The notes: generated by a model not told the origin, from the sequence alone. 64,000 nucleotides of DNA from Trinickia mobilis (GCF_017315705.1 NZ_JAFLRF010000006.1:226706-290705), one strand, 5' to 3'. Positions 18,381 through 27,735 are shown, counted from the first letter of the stretch. Translations and numbers: made by a program.

Positions 18381-19346
18381 ATGCCTAGCCCATCCCTTGT
18401 CAGAGTCGCCATTCTCGACGACTACCAGAACGCCGCGCTCGACCTGGCGGACTGGTCTCCGTTGAAAAACCGTGCGGAAATCACGGCCTTCAACGACCAC
18501 CTGGCGGAAACCGCGCAGGTTATCGAACGCCTAAAGCCATTCGACGTGCTGTGCGTGATGCGCGAACGCACGCCACTCACGCGCCCGATTCTCGAAGCCC
18601 TGCCCAATCTCAAGCTGATTGCGTCGACGGGCGCGGGCAACGCGTCGATCGACACGGACGCGGCGGCTGAGCGCGGCATCAAGGTCGTCCACACGGGATA
18701 CTCGTCCACGCCGACCATCGAATTCGCATGGGCGATGATTTTGGCCATGGCCCGCAATATCCCTGTCGAGAATCGATCCTTACGCGAAGGCGGCTGGCAA
18801 CTCACGCTCGGAACGCAACTGGCCGGCAAAACCCTGGGCCTTCTCGGGCTTGGCCATGTCGGTTCGGCGGTCGGTGTGATCGGCCGCGCGTTCAGGATGA
18901 ATGTGATTGCCTGGAGCCAGAACCTGACGGCCGAGCGCGCGGAATCGAAAGGCGTGCAACGGGTCGACAAAGATACGCTGTTCTCGGCTTCCGACTTTCT
19001 GTCGATCCACGTCCGCCTGAGCGAACGGACGCAAGGTCTGGTCGGCGCTGCGGAACTTGCCAAGATGAAGCCCACGAGCCGCATCGTCAATACGTCGCGC
19101 GGTCCGATCGTCGATACGGCGGCATTGCTCGCGGCGCTGGAGAGCGGGCAGATCGCAGGCGCTGCCATCGATGTGTACGATACCGAGCCGCTCGAACTGA
19201 CGCACCCGTTGCGCTCGCTGGACAACGTGCTCGCCACGCCGCACATCGGCTATGTGACGCGTGAGTTGTATGAGACGTTCTATGGCGATACCGTGCGCAA
19301 CATCGTCGAATGGCTCGATCAGACGCAACGGCCCGCCGATGCGTAA
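18381..19346 (+). CDS. D-2-hydroxyacid dehydrogenase
   Basis: A 321-residue NAD-dependent dehydrogenase. The Rossmann motif is LGLLGLGHVGSAVG near residues 151-164. The catalytic triad is Arg in NTSRGPIVD near residue 234, Glu in DVYDTEP near residue 263, and His in TPHIGYVT near residue 287. It is close to SerA/glyoxylate reductase-like enzymes. A very strong GGAGGAGG site precedes the ATG. Together with the LysR, MFS and maleate isomerase genes downstream it suggests a C4-dicarboxylate or hydroxyacid route. Confidence 0.92.
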   Translation: MPSPSLVRVAILDDYQNAALDLADWSPLKNRAEITAFNDHLAETAQVIERLKPFDVLCVMRERTPLTRPILEALPNLKLIASTGAGNASIDTDAAAERGIKVVHTGYSSTPTIEFAWAMILAMARNIPVENRSLREGGWQLTLGTQLAGKTLGLLGLGHVGSAVGVIGRAFRMNVIAWSQNLTAERAESKGVQRVDKDTLFSASDFLSIHVRLSERTQGLVGAAELAKMKPTSRIVNTSRGPIVDTAALLAALESGQIAGAAIDVYDTEPLELTHPLRSLDNVLATPHIGYVTRELYETFYGDTVRNIVEWLDQTQRPADA

Positions 19347-19388
19347 CGTGCGGAAAAGCCTGGTGCGCGAAGCGCCCGGGAGCGCGCG

Positions 19389-20273
19389 TTGAAGCTCGAT
19401 CCCGTTTCGCTCAAGCTGTTCGTACGCGTAGTGGAAGAAGGCACGATCGCCGCTGCGGCCGAGCTCGAGCATATCGCCGCGCCCGCTGTCAGCAAGCGCC
19501 TGAGCGAACTCGAAGAACTCTTCGGCACGCCGCTGCTTACGCGCACCAACAAGGGCATTACACCGACGGCGGCCGGCGTCAATCTGTCGATACTCGCGCG
19601 CGATGTGCTGGACGACATGCGCAATATCGTCCTGCAGATGAAAGCGTATTCGGACGGCCTGCGAGGATCGGTGCGCGTGCTCGTCAACATCTCGGCGATC
19701 TCGACCTTCATGCCCCCCATCGTCAAATCGTTCAGCGAGCGCTATCCGGACGTCAATATCTCGCTGCTGGAGCGCGACAGCCTTGCGATTACCGAAAGCG
19801 TGGCGCAAAACATTGCGGAGATCGGCGTCTTCACGCGGCTGCCGCATAGCGCCGACATAGAGGTTCATCCGTTCCGCACCGATGAGCTGAAAGTTCTCGT
19901 CCCGTCCACGCATCCGTTGGCGAATCGCCGGCATGTCACATTCGCGGAAACGCTCGACCATGAACATGTGGTGCTCCGCGCGGGCACGCATCTGCGCTTC
20001 CAGATGCTGACGGAGGCGAGCCAGGCAGGAAAGACGCTGCGGGCGAAGGTCGAAGTATCGTCGTACGACGCGCTGTGCAGGATGGTGCAGGTCGGCATGG
20101 GCGTCGGCATATTGCCCGCGGGCAACGCGGAGCTATACCGCTTGCCGGGCACGCGCACGCTGAAGCTCGACGAGGCATGGGCGAGGCGCGAACTTGTCGT
20201 GTGCGTGCGCCGCGCGGATGCGCTCTCACCCGTTGCGCGCCTCTTTTTCGACCACCTTCGCGCGAGCCACTGA
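19389..20273 (+). CDS. LysR-family regulator
   Basis: A 294-residue LysR protein starting with TTG. The helix-turn-helix is EGTIAAAAELEHIAAPAVSK near residues 17-36, then LFGTPLLTRTNKGITPT. It lies 42 bases after the dehydrogenase gene on the same strand, with a perfect hairpin just after its stop, so the two may be co-transcribed and separate from the MFS gene. Confidence 0.88.
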   Translation: MKLDPVSLKLFVRVVEEGTIAAAAELEHIAAPAVSKRLSELEELFGTPLLTRTNKGITPTAAGVNLSILARDVLDDMRNIVLQMKAYSDGLRGSVRVLVNISAISTFMPPIVKSFSERYPDVNISLLERDSLAITESVAQNIAEIGVFTRLPHSADIEVHPFRTDELKVLVPSTHPLANRRHVTFAETLDHEHVVLRAGTHLRFQMLTEASQAGKTLRAKVEVSSYDALCRMVQVGMGVGILPAGNAELYRLPGTRTLKLDEAWARRELVVCVRRADALSPVARLFFDHLRASH

Positions 20274-20289
20274 CGCGTTAGGCGTCTGA

Positions 20290-20320
20290 ATCCTGCCATC
20301 GCGGTTCGCGATGGCAGGAT
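20290..20320 (+). terminator. Strong hairpin after the LysR gene
   Basis: A perfect 14-base stem, ATCCTGCCATCGCG, with a GTT loop and its exact complement, 16 bases after the stop at 20273. No run of T follows, so it may stop transcription with help, or protect the 3' end. Confidence 0.6.
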
Positions 20321-20420
20321 AGCCATTCGCTGGTGTACAGCGCAAAGCCATCTCCCTAGCATGAAGGCACTCGGCGCGCGTGTCCGGGTGCTCGGATCAA
20401 CACGGCCGCCCCGGCCGTCA

Positions 20421-21752
20421 ATGGACTACACAATGAACAGTACTGGAGCCGTGGAGACAGCTCGGACGGCACATGCCGCCTCTTCCGATCAATTGCCGCG
20501 CCTACAGCGGTACGTGACGCTCAGCGGCTCTTGGGGCGCGTGGTTGTTCGACGCACTCGACGCGACCGTATTCGGTTTCGTCATTCTCGCCGTCTCCCAT
20601 ACGTTTTCGGCCTCGCTTGCCGACGTGGTGTCGACTGTCGCGTGGTTCCTCCTCGCGACAGGCATCGGCGGCTTCTTGCTGGGCAATATCTCCGACAAGA
20701 TCGGCCGCAAGCGCACGTTGCTGATTTCGGTCCTCACGTACGCAACGGGCACCCTGCTGTGCGGATTCGCCCATAGCATCGCGGAACTCGACGTCTATCG
20801 GTTCGCGGTGGGGATCGGCGTAGGCGGATTGTGGTCGGCCGCCGTGGCCCTCGTCAGCGAGATCTGGCCGCCGTCAGGCCGCGCGAAGGCGATTGCCGTG
20901 ATGCAGACTGGCTGGTCTGGCGGCAGCCTGCTGGCCGCGATCTTCGCCTGGACGCTGCTCGATGCCTCGAACCCCGATTCGTGGCGCCGGCTCTTCATGC
21001 TGTCCGCCGTGCCCGCGTATTGCGTTGCGATTTTCATCCTTGTCTTCGTGAAGGAATCGCCCGTGTGGCTCGCGAACCGCGAGTTTTTGAAGAACCATGC
21101 AAGCAAAGGCAACCTGCTGCAGATTTTTCGGCCCGAATACCGCCGCACGACGCTGCTCGCGCTGACGATCTCGGTTCTCGGCATGTACGGGTACTGGATC
21201 ATCACCACGTTCACGCCGACCTATCTGCAGAGCATTCTGCACGTGCGCATCGATCAGGCTCCCGTCTTTCTGGTGTGGACAGGCATCGGCGCGACGCTTG
21301 GCTATCTCGCGTACGGCTCGCTCGCCGAGCGCTTCGGCCGGCGCGCGGCATTTGCGGGATTCTTTATCGGCATCGCGATGGCTGTACCCGTGTTCGCGTA
21401 TGGCGCGACGATAATTCCGCTGACCAACGGCAAGCTCGAATTCAATGTGCAGAACATCGCCATTATCGGCGTGCTGTCGGCACTGCTCGGATTTTTCACC
21501 GGTTATTTCAGCGGCTTCGGCGCGTGGTACGCGGAACTGTTCCCGACCAGCATCCGTTCGACGGCCGCGGGCTTCTGCTTCAACTTTGGACGCGTCGGCG
21601 CGATTGCCGGCATCAAGCTCGTGCCGGCGCTGATTCCGCTGATCGGATTCACGATGACCTACTGCATCGCATCCATTGCGTATGTCACCGCCGCGATTCT
21701 TGTGTTCACGCTTCGGGAAACGCAGGGCGTTCAACTCACAAGCGGAAATTGA
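20421..21752 (+). CDS. MFS transporter, aromatic/dicarboxylic acid:proton symporter type
   Basis: A 443-residue protein with 12 predicted spans. The DALDATVFGFV stretch in span 1, the loop motif GNISDKIGRKRTL near residue 92, and the repeat YGSLAERFGRRAA in the second half place it with acid:proton symporters (JEN1/AAHS-like). Start ATG at 20421 (MDYTMN); 20433 is an alternative. It ends 26 bases before the maleate isomerase gene, so the carried substrate is probably maleate or a precursor. Confidence 0.88.
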   Translation: MDYTMNSTGAVETARTAHAASSDQLPRLQRYVTLSGSWGAWLFDALDATVFGFVILAVSHTFSASLADVVSTVAWFLLATGIGGFLLGNISDKIGRKRTLLISVLTYATGTLLCGFAHSIAELDVYRFAVGIGVGGLWSAAVALVSEIWPPSGRAKAIAVMQTGWSGGSLLAAIFAWTLLDASNPDSWRRLFMLSAVPAYCVAIFILVFVKESPVWLANREFLKNHASKGNLLQIFRPEYRRTTLLALTISVLGMYGYWIITTFTPTYLQSILHVRIDQAPVFLVWTGIGATLGYLAYGSLAERFGRRAAFAGFFIGIAMAVPVFAYGATIIPLTNGKLEFNVQNIAIIGVLSALLGFFTGYFSGFGAWYAELFPTSIRSTAAGFCFNFGRVGAIAGIKLVPALIPLIGFTMTYCIASIAYVTAAILVFTLRETQGVQLTSGN

Positions 21753-21778
21753 TTTTCAACTTTTACCGGTTAAAGACC

Positions 21779-22531
21779 ATGAAAACTTACCGAATCGGCC
21801 AGATCGTTCCCAGTTCCAACACGACGATGGAAACAGAAATTCCGGCCATGCTGACCTCGCGCTACGACCTTTTCCCCGACGAGCGTTTCACATTCCATTC
21901 GGCGCGCATGCGCATGATGCATGTCACACCGGAAGAACTGAAGAAGATGGACGTGGATAGCGACCGCTGCGCGCTCGAACTCAGCGACGCGCGCTGCGAT
22001 GTGCTCGCCTATGCGTGCCTCGTCGCGATCATGTGCCAGGGCCCCGGTTATCACCGCGTGTCGGAGTCGCGCCTGAACAAGGCGGTCGAAAGCAACGGCG
22101 CACCCACGCCGATCATCAGTTCGGCTGGCGCATTGGTCGAAGCCGTGAAGACGATGGGGTTCAAGCGCGTCGCGATCATCACGCCTTACATGAAGCCGCT
22201 GACGCAACAGGTCGTCGACTACATCCAGAGCGAAGACATCGAAGTGACGGACTCGATGAGTCTGGAAGTGCCGGACAATCTCGCGGTCGGCCGTCTCGAT
22301 CCGATGAATCTGATCGGTCACGCGGATCGGCTCGATATCGGCACGGCCGACGCCGTCGTGCTCTCCGCATGTGTGCAGATGCCCTCGCTGCCTGCGATCC
22401 AGGCCGTCGAAGACCGCCTCGGAAAGCCGGTGCTGTCCGCCGCGACGTCGACCGTCTATCGCATTCTCAAGACGCTGGGACTGAAGGCGCAAGTGCCGAA
22501 CGCGGGTTATCTGCTGTCGGGCCGTTACTAG
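21779..22531 (+). CDS. Maleate cis-trans isomerase (Asp/Glu racemase superfamily)
   Basis: A 250-residue enzyme of the length of known maleate isomerases. Motifs are IGQIVPSSNTTMETE at the N-terminus, the first catalytic Cys in YACLVAIMCQGPG near residue 80, and the second in VVLSACVQMPS near residue 198. It converts maleate to fumarate without a cofactor, the last step of the nicotinate and gentisate-type maleate pathways. An arylmalonate decarboxylase-type role is less likely because both Cys residues are present. Confidence 0.85.
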   Translation: MKTYRIGQIVPSSNTTMETEIPAMLTSRYDLFPDERFTFHSARMRMMHVTPEELKKMDVDSDRCALELSDARCDVLAYACLVAIMCQGPGYHRVSESRLNKAVESNGAPTPIISSAGALVEAVKTMGFKRVAIITPYMKPLTQQVVDYIQSEDIEVTDSMSLEVPDNLAVGRLDPMNLIGHADRLDIGTADAVVLSACVQMPSLPAIQAVEDRLGKPVLSAATSTVYRILKTLGLKAQVPNAGYLLSGRY

Positions 22532-22677
22532 CAAGTGACATAAAGGCCTCCTTTTCCTCGAACGGTCCAATCCGGCACTGTGTGGAGAATGATTCCCATG
22601 AGTGCCACTCCCACCAGAGCGCCGATCTGACCCGGGACCGGGACCTCATCGAGGCCCTGCTTAGTCACCATGTTCAT
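22528..22677 (-). CDS. Possible small membrane peptide or gene fragment
   Basis: A 49-codon frame with one hydrophobic stretch (IGALVGVALMGIILH) and an AAGGAATG site upstream. Its 3' end overlaps the isomerase stop by four bases. I do not recognise it; it may be the start of a lost membrane-protein gene. The rest of this 209-base gap holds nothing visible. Confidence 0.22.
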   Translation of the reverse strand: MNMVTKQGLDEVPVPGQIGALVGVALMGIILHTVPDWTVRGKGGLYVTC

Positions 22678-22740
22678 TGTTTGCATTCCTTATGAGCCAG
22701 GCGAACTTCAGAACGAACGTTCCGATGAGATCGTCCGGTT

Positions 22741-23598
22741 CTACACCTCGAACCAGAACGCCGCCCCGTCACGCTTCACGTGCCCGGCCGTCGGCGCGGC
22801 ATAGTGGGTGCCGATAACCAGAATCGGCTGGTCGGCCCACTCGGCGAACAACTTTGCGCGGGTGGCCGTCGCGGCTTGGATGTCGCTGTCGAGGCTCGTG
22901 GCCCACTCGGGGTGCGCCATTTGGCAGGGATGGTGGGCAATGTCGCCGGTGATCACCGCGCTCTGCCCTTCCGATTCGATCATCACGCTCACATGGCCCG
23001 GCGTGTGGCCAGGGGTTGGCCTCAGACGCACCTCAGGCGAGATGCGGTGATCCATCTCCACCAGGTCGACCAGGCCGGCATCGAAGATCGGCCGCACGCT
23101 GTCGCCCATGATCGCCTGCGGCTCCTCGTCGCCCTCGTTGCTCCAGTGCTCGAATTCGCGCTTGCCTATCAGGTAGCGAGCCATGGGGAAGGTCGGAACC
23201 CACTTGCCGTCCACCAACATGGTGTTCCAGCCCACATGGTCCACGTGCAGGTGGGTGCAGACCACGGCGTCGACACTGTCGCGGCTCCAGCCCGCATCCG
23301 CCAGGTGTTGCAGGAACGGCGTCGCCAACGGGTTTCCGCCCACCAGACGGCGCGGCTTGTCGTTGCCGATGCAGGTGTCGACCATCAGCCTCAGCCCCGG
23401 CGCCTCCACTAGCAGGGCCTGGACGGACACGTTGAGCGAACCATCCTCGTTGGCGAAGTGCGGATAGAGCCAGGGGCTGGCCTTCAGCGCCTCCGGCGTC
23501 GCGTCCCGCAGGAAGAAGCCCTCCGGATCGTAGGGGAGGGACATCGACATCTCGACCACGCAGGTGATCTTCACCGCGCCCACCTGCCAATTCAACAT
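22741..23598 (-). CDS. MBL-fold metallo-hydrolase
   Basis: A 285-residue metallo-beta-lactamase-fold hydrolase. The metal motif is CTHLHVDHVGWN near residue 112, followed by TPGHTPGHVS, the Asp in ITGDIAHHP, and a late His in GTHYA. The start at 23598 follows AGGAGG; an in-frame start 75 bases upstream lacks family sequence. It reads in the same direction as the MDR gene 136 bases upstream. It resembles lactonase-like or AttM-like members, but the substrate is unknown. Confidence 0.9.
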   Translation of the reverse strand: MLNWQVGAVKITCVVEMSMSLPYDPEGFFLRDATPEALKASPWLYPHFANEDGSLNVSVQALLVEAPGLRLMVDTCIGNDKPRRLVGGNPLATPFLQHLADAGWSRDSVDAVVCTHLHVDHVGWNTMLVDGKWVPTFPMARYLIGKREFEHWSNEGDEEPQAIMGDSVRPIFDAGLVDLVEMDHRISPEVRLRPTPGHTPGHVSVMIESEGQSAVITGDIAHHPCQMAHPEWATSLDSDIQAATATRAKLFAEWADQPILVIGTHYAAPTAGHVKRDGAAFWFEV

Positions 23599-23734
23599 AA
23601 CGACCTCCTCATGGTTGCATCGTGTCGAGGAAACCTCGTCCGCTCGTCGCCTGACCCGCTTTGACCAGGGCACGGGGATCGCACCAATGGAAAAGGCGCG
23701 CGCGGGAGCGGTGAATATCCGCTTGTCATGTCGG

Positions 23735-24706
23735 TCACATCGTTAAAATGACTTTGCCAAACGGCCGATCCTCGATTAGATGGCGCAGTGCCTCGCCTGC
23801 CTCGCCGAGGGGATAGACCCGCTCGACGATCGGCTTGACCGACCCGCCCACGATCAGCGGGATGATGTCCCGCCACGCATCGGCGACCGCGGCCGGCGAC
23901 TGGGCGAACAGAGAGAAGCCTTCCATACGCGCGCGTTTCCAGATCAGGTCTGTCACATCGATCGTGGTTCTGCGTCCAGCGGAGTAGCCCAGCGTGATCA
24001 GGACTCCGCCGGGACCAAGGCTGGCCAGCGCCTCACTGGTCACGCTCCCGCCGATGCTCTCAATGACGATATCGACGCCCTTGCCGTCGGTTATCCGGCG
24101 AACGCCGTCGGCGAGACCTTCTGCACTAAGGTCGACCACGTGCTCAAAGCCAAGCTCGCGTGCCTTCGCGGCTTTCGCCGCACCGCCGGCCGTCGAAATC
24201 ACCTTGCCGGCGCCCTGCGCCCGCGCGAGTTGATACGTCGCGTTGCCGACCGACCCGCCGATCCCCGGAGCCAGCACCGTCATGCCCGGCTTGAATCCGG
24301 CCAGCGTCAGCGTGATCTGTGCCGTCAGATAGGCCACTGGAAGGCTGGCCGCGACGACGTCGTCGATCGCGTCGGGCACGAGCGCCAAATCATCGGGCCT
24401 CACCAGCAGCCATTGTTGCCACGCGCCATTCTCGCGAACGCCGTAGGGCCCGGTGAACATCACGCGCCTGCCCACCGCGAGCGCCGAGTCGCCAGCATCC
24501 TCGACGACACCGGCGCCCTCGTTGCCGGGCACCAGCGGCGCCTTGGCCCGAGGGTGTCCGCCTGACAGGATCGTGTGATCGAGCGGCGTGACGCCGGCGG
24601 CCGTGACGCGGACCAGCACGCCGCCCTTTGCCGGTTGCGGCTTAGGCAATTCGGTCTGCCGCAGCGCCCCATAGCCCGAAAAAGTTTTCGCCTCGATCGC
24701 TCGCAT
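23735..24706 (-). CDS. Zinc-free MDR/quinone-oxidoreductase-like NADP-dependent oxidoreductase
   Basis: A 323-residue medium-chain dehydrogenase/reductase. The GroES-like domain has PGNEGAGVVEDAG near residue 65. The NADP motif reads APGIGGSVGNATYQLA near residue 146. The structural-zinc Cys cluster is missing, as in quinone and enone reductases. The start at 24706 gives MRAIEAKTFSGYG. A truncated second copy of this gene start exists at 27690-27724. Its promoter and operator at 24748-24777 imply control by the TetR protein encoded at 27826. Confidence 0.9.
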   Translation of the reverse strand: MRAIEAKTFSGYGALRQTELPKPQPAKGGVLVRVTAAGVTPLDHTILSGGHPRAKAPLVPGNEGAGVVEDAGDSALAVGRRVMFTGPYGVRENGAWQQWLLVRPDDLALVPDAIDDVVAASLPVAYLTAQITLTLAGFKPGMTVLAPGIGGSVGNATYQLARAQGAGKVISTAGGAAKAAKARELGFEHVVDLSAEGLADGVRRITDGKGVDIVIESIGGSVTSEALASLGPGGVLITLGYSAGRRTTIDVTDLIWKRARMEGFSLFAQSPAAVADAWRDIIPLIVGGSVKPIVERVYPLGEAGEALRHLIEDRPFGKVILTM

Positions 24707-24719
24707 CGGTATCACCCTA

Positions 24720-24811
24720 TAAAGTTACGGACCTGTACGTTACTTTGATAGTAGGAACAGGTCTGTTACTTTGTCAAGCGAGAAATCGGAACGAGAGGAG
24801 CAGGCGGAGAT
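24720..24811 (-). promoter_or_regulatory. MDR promoter with TetR operator, copy A
   Basis: On the minus strand there is a -35 TTGACA (24772-24777), an 18-base spacer and a -10 TACTAT (24748-24753). The spacer holds the palindrome AACAG-nn-CTGTT (24756-24767). The whole block of about 92 bases matches 27736-27827, but here the tetR start codon is lost. The first 73 bases of both copies align without gaps. Confidence 0.75.
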
Positions 24812-24855
24812 CCGCGATTGAGCTTTAGCGCTCGATGTCGTCGGCTTTAGCAGAA

Positions 24856-25755
24856 TCACGACAAACGCTTCGCGACGCTTGCGATCAGCTCATCCACTCT
24901 CGCGAGGAACAGCTTCAGAATCGGAGAGGTATTTTCCCTCCTGTAGCCGATAACCAAGTCGATCGTCGGCGCCCCGCTTTCGAGCGGACGGCTAACGACC
25001 GACCAAGGCATCAGGTTCTCGACATAGGCCGGGATCAGCGTCACGCCTCGCGTCGACGCAACGAGTGACATGACCCCCGCGGGGTTGTCTACACTCTGTG
25101 CCGGCGTGATCTGGACTCCTGAGCGCTCCAGGTAGCCGTCGATCACCGCGCGCAGCACCCTGGCCTTGTTAGCCATAGCGATGAAAGGCTCACCAACGAG
25201 TTCTTGCGGAAGGATCGCAACGCGGGACGTCAGCGGATGGTCACTCGGCATGAGCACCACGAGCGGTTCCCGTCCCACGACCTGGTAGGCGAGATTGAAG
25301 TCCGGTTCGGCACGCAGGAACGCCAAATCCAGCTTGCCGCGCGCGAGCCCTTCGGCAAGATCCGGCGAGTAGTCGCTGGATACGACGACGTCGACGTTCG
25401 GCAACTCGCTGCACAGAATGCGCATGACCTCAGGCAGCCAAGTCATTTCCTCCCCGGTGAGGAAGCCAATCGAGAAGCGCTGCTTCGCAGGTTGCGCTGC
25501 CCTTCTGGCCGATTCGACTGCAGCTTCCACCTGGGTCAGCGCCAGTCGGGCGTGATCGATGAATGCCTTGCCTGCTGGGGTCAGCTCCACGCCGCGCGCG
25601 CTGCGGCTCAGCAACTCGACCCCGACCTGGTCCTCCAAATCCCGAATCTGCCGACTCAGTGACGGCTGCGAAGTGTGCAGGCGCCGTTCGGCTGCCTCGG
25701 TCAGGCTGCCCGTCTCGGCGACGGCAATGAAGTACCGAAGATGTCGCAGCTCCAT
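24856..25755 (-). CDS. LysR-family regulator of the divergent MFS gene
   Basis: A 299-residue LysR protein of the CatR/BenM-like type starting MELRHLRYFIAVAETGS. The helix-turn-helix follows (SLTEAAERRLHTSQPSLSRQ), with the effector domain from residue 90. The start at 25755 is chosen over a long upstream frame because it gives the exact family N-terminus. It is 165 bases from the divergent MFS start. Confidence 0.92.
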   Translation of the reverse strand: MELRHLRYFIAVAETGSLTEAAERRLHTSQPSLSRQIRDLEDQVGVELLSRSARGVELTPAGKAFIDHARLALTQVEAAVESARRAAQPAKQRFSIGFLTGEEMTWLPEVMRILCSELPNVDVVVSSDYSPDLAEGLARGKLDLAFLRAEPDFNLAYQVVGREPLVVLMPSDHPLTSRVAILPQELVGEPFIAMANKARVLRAVIDGYLERSGVQITPAQSVDNPAGVMSLVASTRGVTLIPAYVENLMPWSVVSRPLESGAPTIDLVIGYRRENTSPILKLFLARVDELIASVAKRLS

Positions 25756-25920
25756 TGCGGATCCCATGCCTGTGAAGTATGCCAACCAGCCTATTAAGTC
25801 TTTTTCAATCTTGGCGCAAGTCCCTAGATTCTTTCCCGTGCAGATGGCGGAGCGCCAAGGCGTACGCACCGCCCTTAGCCCCAATCCGCTGCCGTCGCCG
25901 GATAATCAATTGGAACAGCA

Positions 25921-27141
25921 ATGAGCTCCACCCCCAACCCCACTTCCCTTGCACCGCTGTACTGGCTGGCGTTAGGTACGTTCGCGGTCGGCACGGAAAG
26001 CTTCATGATTGCCGGACTGCTGCCCGACATGGCCGCCGACCTGAATACCAGCATGGTCGCCACTGGCCAGCTGGTCACCGTATTTGCGCTGGCATACGCG
26101 TTCAGCTCGCCGATCCTGACGGCCCTGACCGGCGCCTTCAAGCGCCGCAGCCTGATGCTAGTCTCGCTCTCGGTCTTCACCTTGGCGAACCTCATTGCCT
26201 CGGTCGCCCAGAACTATTGGGAATTGATGGCGGCCCGCATCCTGCTCGCCGCGGCCGCTGGCCTGTACGTTCCTGGTGCCAACGCCCTGGCCGGTGCCAT
26301 CGCCGGCCCCGAACGGCGCGGTACGGCGCTGGCCATCGTCAACGGCGGCATTTCGATTGCGGTTGCCTTCGGGGTACCGCTGGGCGCACTGGTCGGCGAC
26401 CGGCTGGGCTGGCGCATGACGTTTGCCGGCGTCGCCGCCTTATCGGCCGCGGCCACCGCAGGCCTGTTGTTCGGCCTTCCGCGCGCGATAGGCGCAGGCT
26501 TGTCGACCGCTAACCTGCGCGAGCGCATCCATACCGCGCGCAAGCCGGTCATCCTGATGACCTTGATCGTCACCTCGTTGTGGGCCATGGGCGCATACAC
26601 GATCTACACCTACCTGGCGCTATTCGTTGCCGAAGCCACGCAACTGCAGGGCGCGCAAGTCGGCTACATCTTGTTCACCTGGGGCGTTGCGGCGGCCGTC
26701 GGCGTGTTCATCGGCGGCAAAGCCGTGGACCGCGTTGGTTCGCGCCAAGTGATCATTCCCTGCCTGGGAACATTGATCCTGGCTTTCTCGCTGCTATCGG
26801 TCAGCGTGCACTGGCTGCCAAAAACCCTTGCGCTGATCCCTGTCTTGATCAGCGTCATAGCCTGGGGCATTGCGCACTGGTCGTTCTACCCTGCGCAGCA
26901 AGCGGCACTGGTTAGCATCGCCGGCCTGCGCGGAACACCGATTGCGCTGTCACTGAATGCTTCGTTCATGTATCTGGGCTTCTCGCTCGGCGCCGCGCTG
27001 GGTTCGCTTACCTTGAGCCTCACGTCCGTAAGCAACCTGGGCTGGACTGCCGCGGCCTGCGAAGCGGCAGCGTTGATTCTGGCGGTAAGCATCGACAGAC
27101 GCCTGGTCAGGGGGCGGAATGTAACTGCCACTGCGGCATAA
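25921..27141 (+). CDS. MFS efflux transporter, AraJ/DHA1 type
   Basis: A 406-residue protein with 12 predicted spans. The N-terminus YWLALGTFAVGTESFMIAGL followed by LLPDMAADL is the signature opening of the AraJ/YdhP/NepI drug and sugar exporters. The second half carries FIGGKAVDRVGSRQ. It is divergent from the LysR gene, which probably controls it. The MaoC gene downstream is on the opposite strand. Confidence 0.92.
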   Translation: MSSTPNPTSLAPLYWLALGTFAVGTESFMIAGLLPDMAADLNTSMVATGQLVTVFALAYAFSSPILTALTGAFKRRSLMLVSLSVFTLANLIASVAQNYWELMAARILLAAAAGLYVPGANALAGAIAGPERRGTALAIVNGGISIAVAFGVPLGALVGDRLGWRMTFAGVAALSAAATAGLLFGLPRAIGAGLSTANLRERIHTARKPVILMTLIVTSLWAMGAYTIYTYLALFVAEATQLQGAQVGYILFTWGVAAAVGVFIGGKAVDRVGSRQVIIPCLGTLILAFSLLSVSVHWLPKTLALIPVLISVIAWGIAHWSFYPAQQAALVSIAGLRGTPIALSLNASFMYLGFSLGAALGSLTLSLTSVSNLGWTAAACEAAALILAVSIDRRLVRGRNVTATAA

Positions 27142-27185
27142 AGTCGACGAGCGTCGCCCCCCCGAGCCACATACCCGCTTGACGA

Positions 27186-27638
27186 TTAGCGGCGCGGCAC
27201 TACCATGTTCACGACATGCACCAGCACGGCCTCGCCGTCCTGGTTCAGCGTGGTCGTTCGGAGCTTGACCAGACCCTGCTCCGGACGGGACTTTGACGGC
27301 CGCACCTCGAGCACCTCGCACTCGACGCGCAACTCGTCACCGGGACGCACTGGCCGGGGCCAGCGGCACTCGTCGAGCCCAGCGCCGACGAAACCGCCAG
27401 CCGGCTTGAGTTCGGTTTCAATCATCAACCGCATCGTCACGGCAGCGGTGTGCCAGCCGCTGGCGGCCAGTCCGCCGAAAATCGAGCGGCGCGCCGCCGC
27501 CTCGTCGAGGTGGAAGGGCTGTGGATCGAACTCGGCAGCGAACGCCAGGACCCGCTCCTTGTCGATGCGCAGATGACCTGAACCAAACGTCTGCCCCACT
27601 GCGAAATCTTCCAGATAGCGCTCGCTCAACTGATTCAT
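27186..27638 (-). CDS. MaoC-like hydratase (hot-dog fold)
   Basis: A 150-residue single hot-dog protein. The hydratase-2 type motif is EFDPQPFHLDEAAA near residues 36-49, followed by GGLAASGWHTAAVTMRLM. It fits an enoyl-CoA or mesaconyl-CoA-like hydratase. The start at 27638 lies four bases after the stop of a foreign 3' fragment, showing that it was once the second gene of another operon. It is now read from the duplicated TetR-controlled promoter at 27764-27793. Confidence 0.85.
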   Translation of the reverse strand: MNQLSERYLEDFAVGQTFGSGHLRIDKERVLAFAAEFDPQPFHLDEAAARRSIFGGLAASGWHTAAVTMRLMIETELKPAGGFVGAGLDECRWPRPVRPGDELRVECEVLEVRPSKSRPEQGLVKLRTTTLNQDGEAVLVHVVNMVVPRR

Positions 27639-27641
27639 GAT

Positions 27642-27724
27642 TCAGTCCCAGCCATACGCAATGGTTTCGACATTGACGATGCCCTGCGACAGCCTGAAAA
27701 GGTCTCTGCTTCCATCACCCGCAT
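27642..27724 (-). pseudogene. Fused remnants: MDR gene start joined to the tail of an unknown gene
   Basis: From the ATG at 27724 the minus strand reads MRVMEAETFSG, matching MRAIEAKTFSG of the intact MDR gene. At about 27690 the match ends. In the next frame the sequence reads LSQGIVNVETIAYGWD and stops at 27642-27644, just before the MaoC start, as the C-terminus of a lost upstream gene would. A deletion joined the two. Confidence 0.65.
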
Positions 27725-27735
27725 GGCCATCTCCA

